DNA from: Paracoccus lichenicola
Lineage (GTDB): Bacteria > Pseudomonadota > Alphaproteobacteria > Rhodobacterales > Rhodobacteraceae
Direction: 5' to 3'
DNA: 64,000 bases
NCBI RefSeq assembly: GCF_009708075.1
Contig: NZ_WMBT01000009.1
Coordinates: 1 to 64,000 of the forward strand
A model generated the notes under the pieces. The model did not search any database. It was given only the letters and a program-made list of their open reading frames with translations, and had not been told where the DNA came from. Shown in pieces: positions 58,502 to 64,000 of this stretch (the first letter of the stretch is position 1; each line of letters begins with the position of its first letter). The position numbers and the translations under genes were made by a program.

Positions 58502-59271
58502 TGGCGGAACGACTGATCGACTTGGGCAACGGCTTCTGGAACATTCGCGGCACCCTGCGAATCGGCGGGCTGGTGAATGTAGGCACGCACAGTTCGCTGG
58601 TGCGGCTGTCCTCGGGGCGGTTCGTGTTCCTGGATTCCTATGGCTTCGGTCCCGACATCGCCCGGCAGGTCATGGCCTTGACCGACGAGGGCCGCGCGGT
58701 CGAGGCGGTGCTGAACCTGCATCCCTTCCACACCCTGCATTGCCAGGCGATGCACGCCATGTTCCCGCAGGCGCAGCTGTTCGGATCGGACCGCCACCGC
58801 CGCAAGTGGCCGGATTTGCCCTGGCAACCTGATCTGGTCGAATCGCCCGAAGTCGCCGCGCGCTTTCCTGACCTGCGCTTTTCGCTGCCGGACGGGATCG
58901 ACTACATCTGCCAGAACGAACGCGTCCATGCCGGATCGCTGCTGGCCTTTCATCCCGCCAGCGGCAGCCTGCACGTGGACGACACGCTGAACGTGCTGCC
59001 GGTCCCCGGCCTGCTGCGCCGCCTGCTGCGGCTGCCCCGCGTCAGCTTTCACCCGACCCTGGGGCAGGCCCTCCAGGACCGCCCCGGCGCCGCGCAGGAT
59101 TTCCGGAACTGGGCCGTGCGGATCGCCGAGGACTGGCGCGACACCCGCACCCTTTGCGCCGCCCATTCGGACACCTTGGCGATCCAACCGGGCAGCTTTC
59201 CCGACCATGTCCGCAAGGCGCTGGCCCGCGCCGAACCCGCCCTGAAACGGGCCGAGGCGAAGGGCCGCTAG
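58498..59271 (+). CDS. Metallo-beta-lactamase-fold-like protein
   Basis: 257-aa protein with a beta-rich N-terminus (GFWNIRGTLRIGGLVNVGTHSSLVRL) and likely metal ligands HPFHTLHC (His near 80-85), HVDDT and AAHSD, in the order of the MBL fold. The canonical HxHxDH is not complete (no Asp-His after the second His), so metal content and activity are uncertain. No signal peptide. Two start codons are adjacent (ATGATG) and overlap the upstream TGA. Its TAG stop shares CTAG with the opposing dehydrogenase stop. Confidence 0.6.
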   Translation: MMAERLIDLGNGFWNIRGTLRIGGLVNVGTHSSLVRLSSGRFVFLDSYGFGPDIARQVMALTDEGRAVEAVLNLHPFHTLHCQAMHAMFPQAQLFGSDRHRRKWPDLPWQPDLVESPEVAARFPDLRFSLPDGIDYICQNERVHAGSLLAFHPASGSLHVDDTLNVLPVPGLLRRLLRLPRVSFHPTLGQALQDRPGAAQDFRNWAVRIAEDWRDTRTLCAAHSDTLAIQPGSFPDHVRKALARAEPALKRAEAKGR

Positions 59272-60131
59272 TCCAGCCGCGCGATCAGCGACGAGGTGTC
59301 CCAGCGGCCCCCGCCCATCCGCTGCACGTCCTTGTAGAACTGATCGACCAGCGCGGTGACGGGCAGCGAGGCCCCGACCTCGTCGGCGGCGGCCAGGCAG
59401 ATCGCCAGATCCTTGCGCATCCAGTCCACGGCAAAGCCATGCTCGAACTGGCCCTGGTCCATGGTCTTGTGGCGGTTGACCATCTGCCAGCTTCCGGCGG
59501 CGCCCTGGCTGATCACCTCGACCACCTGTTCGACCTCCAGCCCTGATTTCTTCGCAAAGGCCAGCGATTCCGACAGGGCCTGCACCAGCCCGGCAATGGC
59601 GATCTGGTTGCACATCTTGGTGATCTGGCCCGCGCCCACGTTGCCCATGCGGCGGCAGATCCTGGCATAAGCGTCGATCACCGGCGCGGCGCTGTCAAAA
59701 TCCACCTGCGTCCCGCCGCACATCACCGACAGCTGGCCATTCTCGGCCCCCGCCTGCCCGCCTGAGACCGGCGCATCCACATAGCCAATCCCCACCACCT
59801 GCGCGGCCTGCGCCAGTTCCCGCGTCACCGCTGCCGATACGGTCGTGTGGTCCACGAAGACCGCGCCCGGCGCCATGCCGGCAAAAGCGCCGTCCGGGCC
59901 AAGGCAGACGGAGCGCAGGTCGTCGTCATTGCCCACGCAGGCCATCACCAGATCGGCCCCGGATGCCGCCTCGCGCGGGGTGGCGGCGCAGGACCCGCCA
60001 TGGCGGGCCACCCAGGCCTCGGCCTTGGCGCGGGTGCGGTTGAACACCGTCACCTGATGCCCGGCGGCTTGCAGATGCCCCGCCATCGGCGCGCCCATCA
60101 CGCCCATTCCCAGAAATGCCAGCCTTGCCAT
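59268..60131 (-). CDS. Beta-hydroxyacid dehydrogenase (GarR/GlxR/HIBADH family)
   Basis: 287-aa NAD(P)-dependent enzyme. N-terminal Rossmann motif LAFLGMGVMGAPMAGHL (about 4-20), the substrate block DAPVSGGQAGAENGQLSVMCGG (about 117-138) and the catalytic Lys in GAGQITKMCNQI (near 169). Such enzymes reduce tartronate semialdehyde or oxidise 3-hydroxyisobutyrate and similar; the substrate cannot be fixed. It is convergent with the MBL-like gene and divergent from the acylase gene. Confidence 0.88.
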   Translation of the reverse strand: MARLAFLGMGVMGAPMAGHLQAAGHQVTVFNRTRAKAEAWVARHGGSCAATPREAASGADLVMACVGNDDDLRSVCLGPDGAFAGMAPGAVFVDHTTVSAAVTRELAQAAQVVGIGYVDAPVSGGQAGAENGQLSVMCGGTQVDFDSAAPVIDAYARICRRMGNVGAGQITKMCNQIAIAGLVQALSESLAFAKKSGLEVEQVVEVISQGAAGSWQMVNRHKTMDQGQFEHGFAVDWMRKDLAICLAAADEVGASLPVTALVDQFYKDVQRMGGGRWDTSSLIARLD

Positions 60132-60288
60132 GTTCCCCTCGATCCATCATGCGGCGCGATCCGCCATCCGTTGAACTGGCCCCGCGCCTCGATTATGCAG
60201 CAACCCAACATTCCGGCGCGCCGTGGTCAAGCGCATCGGCACCCCCACAAGGACAGGCAGCGGACCGGCCCATGGATCATCTTCCGAC

Positions 60289-62712
60289 ATGCTGACCCTT
60301 TTCCGCTGGCTTCTGCGGCTGACCATCGGCCTGATCGTGCTGCTGGTCGCGGCGGTGATCCTGGCCTGGTATTTCGCCGTCCGGTCGCTTCCCGACTATG
60401 ACGCCACGCTGCAGGTCCAGGGGATCTCGGCCCCGGTCGAGATCGTGCGATCGACCGAGAACGTGCCCCATATCTTCGGCCAGACGGACGAGGACGTGTT
60501 CTTCGCCCTGGGCCTGGCCCATGCCCAGGACCGGCTGTTCCAGATGACGCTGCTGCGCCGCGCGGCCCAGGGCCGCCTGGCCGAGGTCTATGGCGCGGGC
60601 GCCTTTCCCGCCGACGATCTGGCCCGGCGGCTGGAGCTTTACCGCAACGCGAGCGCCTCGCTCGATTCCCAGGACCAGGCGACGCAGGCGGCGCTGCGGG
60701 CCTATTCCGACGGGGTGAACCAGTGGATCGCCCAGGTCAACAAGGGCGCGCTTGGCCGCGGCGCGCCCGAGTTCTTCGTGCTGCCCCAGGACATCGCCTA
60801 TTGGCAGCCCGCCGATTCGCTGGCCATCCTGAAGCTGCTGGCCGCCGCCGCCAGCAATTCGGCCGCCGAGGAGATCCTGCGCGCCCGGCTGTCGCTGACC
60901 TGGCCGGAACGCGGGACGGACCTGCTGGTCGGCGAGGGGAATACCCCCGCCATCCTCCTGCCCCGCTATGCCGACCTGTTCCCCGGCGCCCGCCTGGCCC
61001 CGCCCGAGGCGCGCCGCGGCCCGGCCCCCGACCGCGATGCCACGGATTTCCTACGCCCGGGCAGCGGGCTTGGCGCCAACGGCTTTGCCGCCGCGGCGGA
61101 CCGGACGGCGGCGGGCGGCGCGCTGTTGGCCAATGATCCGCAGGCGCCGCTGGTTGCGCCTTCGATGTATTACCTCGCGCGGCTGCAACTGACCTCGGGC
61201 GGGGTGATTGGGGCGACCGTTCCCGGGATGCCAGTGGTGTTTTCCGGGCGCAATCCGCAACTGGCCTGGGGCATCGCGCCTGCCGCCATGGACGACGCCG
61301 ACATCGCCATCGAGGAAATCCAGCCCGGCCGCGCTGACCGCTATCGCGGCGCGGGCGGCTGGACGGAATTCGCCACCCGGCGCGAGGTGATCCGCGTGCT
61401 GGACGAGCCGAACCGCGCCATCACCCTGCGCAGCAGCCGCAACGGCCCGCTTGTGCCGCTGCTGGATCCGGGGCTGGCGGATGTCACGCCCCTGGGCCAT
61501 GTCGCGGCGCTGCGCTGGACAGGCCTGTCGGGCACCGACACCACGATGTCGGCGCTGATCGGGGTGATGCGGGCGACCGATACGGGCAGCGCGGCGACCG
61601 CGCTTGGCCGGGTCGTTGCCCCCGCCATGGCCGTGACGCTGGCCGGCAGCGACGGCATCCGCCAGGTGACGGTGGGCGCCATGCCGCAGCGGGCGGCCAA
61701 CCACCCGACCGGCGGCGCGATGCCCGTGCCCGGCTGGCTGGCCGAGGGGGAATGGCAGGGCCTCGTTCCCGTGTCCGAGGACAGCCCGACCGAAGAAGGG
61801 CTGGCCTTCGCGACCGAGGAACGCGGCCCCCTGGCCCTGCGCCGCACCCGGCTTGCGCATCTGCTGAAGGACCGCGAGGTCCATTCCCGCGACAGCTTCA
61901 TCGCGGCCCAACTGGATGTCGTCAGCCCGGCGGCCCGCGCGCTGCTGCCCCTGGTGGGGGCGGATCTGTGGTTCACGGGCGAACCCGCCGCCCCCGGCAC
62001 GCCGGAACGCCAGCGCCAGGACGCACTGAACCTGCTGGCCGAATGGGACGGCGCCATGAGCGAGCACCTGCCCGAGCCGCTGATCTATGCCGCCTGGATG
62101 GGTGCGCTACAGGACCGCCTGATCCGGGACGAGCTTGGTCCGGTGGCCGACGACATCCGCAGGCTGCATCCGGGCTTTGTCGATTCCGTGTTCCGCAATC
62201 GGAGCGGCGCGGGCGCCTGGTGCGACATCGTGCAAAGCGCCCCGGCCGAGGATTGCACCACCATCGCCCGCCAGGCGCTGGACCGGGCCATCCTGGACCT
62301 GACGCAACGCTATGGCCCGGATGTGACCAGCTGGCGGTGGGGCGATGCGCATCAGGCGCGGCACGTGCATCCGGGACTGGGCCAGATCGGGGTGCTGGGC
62401 TGGATCGTGAACCTGCCGCAAGCGATCTCGGGCGGGACTTTCACGCTGTCCTCCACCACCATGCTGGGCACCGGCCCGAACCCGTTCGAGGCGGCAACCG
62501 GTCCCGGCTATCGCGGCGTCTATGACCTGGCCGATCCCGACAGTTCGGTGTTCATCATCTCGACCGGGCAGTCGGGCCATCCGCTGTCGCGGCATTACGA
62601 CGATCTGGCGGGGCTGTGGCGGCGGGGCGAATACATCGGCATGTCGCTGGACCCGCAACTGGCGCGCGCGGCGGCAACGGGAATCATGACCCTGCAACCT
62701 GCGGCCCCGTAA
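60289..62712 (+). CDS. Penicillin-acylase-family protein lacking the catalytic Ser
   Basis: About 807 aa, with an N-terminal membrane anchor (about 3-26), alpha-chain and beta-chain regions in the order of S45 penicillin/cephalosporin/AHL acylases, including TPENVPHIFG-type STENVPHIFGQTDEDVFFALGLAHAQDRLFQM (near 53-85). The beta-chain junction expected as GSN-x-W/F reads GLGANGFAAAADRTAAGGALLANDP: Ala263 (GCC, 61075-61077) stands where the autoprocessing and nucleophilic Ser should be. NDPHL is also NDPQA. Classic acylase chemistry is therefore unlikely. The rest of the sequence is uninterrupted, so this is not a decayed pseudogene. Start ATG 60289 fits the membrane anchor; GTG 60223 is an alternative. 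Stop is 3 bp before the convergent ribD stop. Confidence 0.82.
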   Translation: MLTLFRWLLRLTIGLIVLLVAAVILAWYFAVRSLPDYDATLQVQGISAPVEIVRSTENVPHIFGQTDEDVFFALGLAHAQDRLFQMTLLRRAAQGRLAEVYGAGAFPADDLARRLELYRNASASLDSQDQATQAALRAYSDGVNQWIAQVNKGALGRGAPEFFVLPQDIAYWQPADSLAILKLLAAAASNSAAEEILRARLSLTWPERGTDLLVGEGNTPAILLPRYADLFPGARLAPPEARRGPAPDRDATDFLRPGSGLGANGFAAAADRTAAGGALLANDPQAPLVAPSMYYLARLQLTSGGVIGATVPGMPVVFSGRNPQLAWGIAPAAMDDADIAIEEIQPGRADRYRGAGGWTEFATRREVIRVLDEPNRAITLRSSRNGPLVPLLDPGLADVTPLGHVAALRWTGLSGTDTTMSALIGVMRATDTGSAATALGRVVAPAMAVTLAGSDGIRQVTVGAMPQRAANHPTGGAMPVPGWLAEGEWQGLVPVSEDSPTEEGLAFATEERGPLALRRTRLAHLLKDREVHSRDSFIAAQLDVVSPAARALLPLVGADLWFTGEPAAPGTPERQRQDALNLLAEWDGAMSEHLPEPLIYAAWMGALQDRLIRDELGPVADDIRRLHPGFVDSVFRNRSGAGAWCDIVQSAPAEDCTTIARQALDRAILDLTQRYGPDVTSWRWGDAHQARHVHPGLGQIGVLGWIVNLPQAISGGTFTLSSTTMLGTGPNPFEAATGPGYRGVYDLADPDSSVFIISTGQSGHPLSRHYDDLAGLWRRGEYIGMSLDPQLARAAATGIMTLQPAAP

Positions 62713-62715
62713 GGG

Positions 62716-63729
62716 TCAGGAGGGCGCGATCCGGCGCCATCGGTGAAACAGGTCCGGCCCGATCCGGCGCGTCTCGGCCAGGGCAAAGCGGGGCGCGTCA
62801 GACAGCCTGTCAAGCCGCATCGGTCCCACGGCGGGCAACCCGTCGCCGCCCAGGGTGATGCCCGCCGTATAGCCGACGACCTGGTCCACAAGCCCCGCCC
62901 GCAGCAGGGAGGCGGCAAGCAGTCCGCCCCCTTCGCAGAAGACCCGGGTGATCCCCGCTTCGGCAAGCTGCGCCAAGGCATCGGCAGGCGGCGCGTCGAT
63001 CCGCCACAGCGGCCCGTGCATCACCCCCTCGGGCGGCAGATCGGGCAGCGGACGCGAGGACAGCACCACCCGCACCGGCTGGCGCGGCGTCGTCAGGCCG
63101 CGGACGTTCAGCGACGGGCGGTCCGCATGGGCCGTGTTCCCCCCCACCATGACCGCGTCATGGGCCATGCGCATCGTGTGGACATGCAGCCGCGCTTGCG
63201 GTCCGGTGATCCACTGGCTTTCCCCGCCCGCCGTGGCGATGCGCCCGTCGAAACTGGTCGCCAGCTTCAGCGTCACGAAGGGCCGCCCCTGCTGGATGCG
63301 GGACAGGAAACCCGCCTGCAATTCGCGGGCCTCGGCCTCTCTCACGCCCTCGGTCACGGCAAGGCCCGCGTCGCGCAGGATGCGGTGGCCGCGCCCGGCC
63401 ACGCGGGGATCGGGATCGGTCATGGCCGAAACGACGCGCGCGATGCCGGCGGCAACCAGTCCTTCGGCGCAGGGCGGCGTCCGTCCGTGATGGGCGCAGG
63501 GTTCCAGCGTCACATAGGCGGTGGCACCCCGCGCCAGCACCCCTGCCTGATCCAGGGCCATCCGTTCGGCATGGGGACGCCCGCCCGGCTGCGTCCAGCC
63601 CCGGCCGACGATGCGGCCCGCTTGCACGATCACGCAGCCGACAGCGGGGTTCGGCCAGACATTGCCCAGACCCCGCCGCGCCAGGCGCAGGGCATGGGCC
63701 ATGTGGCGCAGGTCTTCCGGGGGCGTCAC
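62716..63729 (-). CDS. ribD: Bifunctional riboflavin biosynthesis deaminase/reductase RibD
   Basis: Converts the early riboflavin pyrimidine by deamination and ribosyl reduction. The 337-aa protein has the deaminase zinc motif HAERMAL and EPCAHHGRTPPC (residues about 53-90), then the reductase domain with SFDGRIATAGGESQWITGPQAR, HDAVMVGGNTA and CEGGGLLAASLL. Start is GTG 63729. It follows nrdR by 3 bp; nrdR-ribD is a conserved order. The other riboflavin genes are not in the window. Confidence 0.94.
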   Translation of the reverse strand: MTPPEDLRHMAHALRLARRGLGNVWPNPAVGCVIVQAGRIVGRGWTQPGGRPHAERMALDQAGVLARGATAYVTLEPCAHHGRTPPCAEGLVAAGIARVVSAMTDPDPRVAGRGHRILRDAGLAVTEGVREAEARELQAGFLSRIQQGRPFVTLKLATSFDGRIATAGGESQWITGPQARLHVHTMRMAHDAVMVGGNTAHADRPSLNVRGLTTPRQPVRVVLSSRPLPDLPPEGVMHGPLWRIDAPPADALAQLAEAGITRVFCEGGGLLAASLLRAGLVDQVVGYTAGITLGGDGLPAVGPMRLDRLSDAPRFALAETRRIGPDLFHRWRRIAPS

Positions 63730-63732
63730 GGC

Positions 63733-64000
63733 TCAGTCGCCGGTCGGGGCGGGCCGCAGTTCGGACACGAACTTGTCGAAATCGCCCGCGTCCTGGAAGT
63801 TCTTGTAAACGCTGGCAAACCGGACATAGCCGACATTGTCGATGCGCGACAGCGCCTCCATGACGATCTCGCCGATCATCTTCGAGGGGATGTCGGTCTC
63901 GCCCGTGCTTTCCAGGCGGCGGACGATGCCGCTGATCATCTGCTCGATCCGTTCGGGTTCGACCGGGCGCTTCTGCATGGCGATGCGGATCGACCGGGCC
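63733..64000 (-). CDS. nrdR: Transcriptional repressor NrdR (5' end outside window)
   Basis: C-terminal part of the ribonucleotide-reductase repressor NrdR: the ATP-cone sequence [28 protein letters not shown] and [27 protein letters not shown]. The N-terminal zinc ribbon and start codon lie beyond 64000. A methionine at 63978 is internal, since the residues before it continue the family sequence. NrdR binds NrdR boxes in nrd promoters according to nucleotide state. It precedes ribD by 3 bp. Confidence 0.93.
   Translation of the reverse strand, partial: ARSIRIAMQKRPVEPERIEQMISGIVRRLESTGETDIPSKMIGEIVMEALSRIDNVGYVRFASVYKNFQDAGDFDKFVSELRPAPTGD

Noticed and set aside
1..64000. CRISPR arrays, insertion sequences, prophage genes
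   Set aside because: No regularly spaced repeats, transposase, integrase or phage structural proteins were found, and base composition looks even throughout.

Overview
The window is GC-rich and densely coded. Its gene families and gene order point to an alphaproteobacterium of the Rhodobacteraceae, most likely Paracoccus or a close relative. This is inferred from protein families, the CarD / ferredoxin / S4-protein / Suv3-like helicase block, the PhoH-YbeY-CorC block, split MlaEF genes and many ATGA or GTGA gene overlaps. There is no rRNA, CRISPR array, insertion sequence, integrase or phage gene. One tRNA gene, tRNA-Arg(UCU), is present.

Layout, left to right. (1) 33-4457: end of a group 2-type capsule locus (KpsS-like, outer-membrane export lipoprotein, KpsC-like). 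(2) 4663-8436: sulfate ABC importer (cysA, sbp, cysT, cysW). (3) 8433-13059: C4-dicarboxylate module, with two-component genes dctD and dctB divergent from the carrier gene dctA; DctD has lost the hallmarks of a sigma54 activator. (4) 13066-17226: three-gene unit of unknown substrate (GMC oxidoreductase, gamma-glutamyltransferase-like protein, 2-hydroxyacid dehydrogenase). (5) 17322-30698: an enterobactin-like catecholate siderophore locus, with aryl-acid ligase, stand-alone aryl carrier protein, EntF-like NRPS, Fes/IroE-like esterase, YncE-like propeller, Fe-siderophore ABC importer and TonB-dependent receptor. A palindromic operator covers the predicted entE promoter and a related site lies before yncE. 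(6) 30818-34159: cytochrome b561 and a three-gene TRAP transporter. (7) 34246-41337: small envelope proteins, tRNA-Arg, acetyltransferase, CarD, 7Fe ferredoxin, Hsp15, helicase, TPR protein and SCP2 protein. (8) 41344-49622: lysophospholipase-like hydrolase, then the minus-strand run nadK, alr, mlaE, mlaF, phoH, ybeY, corC, and divergent glyA. (9) 49673-56140: DMT permease, argO/argP pair, yebC, DUF1127 protein, SLC13 carrier with RCK_C domains, YmdB-like phosphodiesterase. (10) 56240-64000: poorly understood metabolic genes (divergent DgoK, Lpd-like flavoprotein, MBL-like protein, beta-hydroxyacid dehydrogenase), a penicillin-acylase-family protein without its nucleophile, ribD, and nrdR cut by the window edge.

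The siderophore locus is the most coherent accessory system. EntE should activate 2,3-dihydroxybenzoate and load it on the 78-aa carrier. The NRPS should activate serine, couple it to the aryl group and release the product through its thioesterase. The receptor and ABC importer should take up the ferric complex and the esterase should open it. Missing from the window are entC/entB/entA functions for dihydroxybenzoate, an MbtH-like protein, a phosphopantetheinyl transferase and an exporter, so these must lie elsewhere. The strongest oddities are the degenerate DctD, the Ser-to-Ala change in the penicillin acylase homologue, and the shared candidate iron operators.
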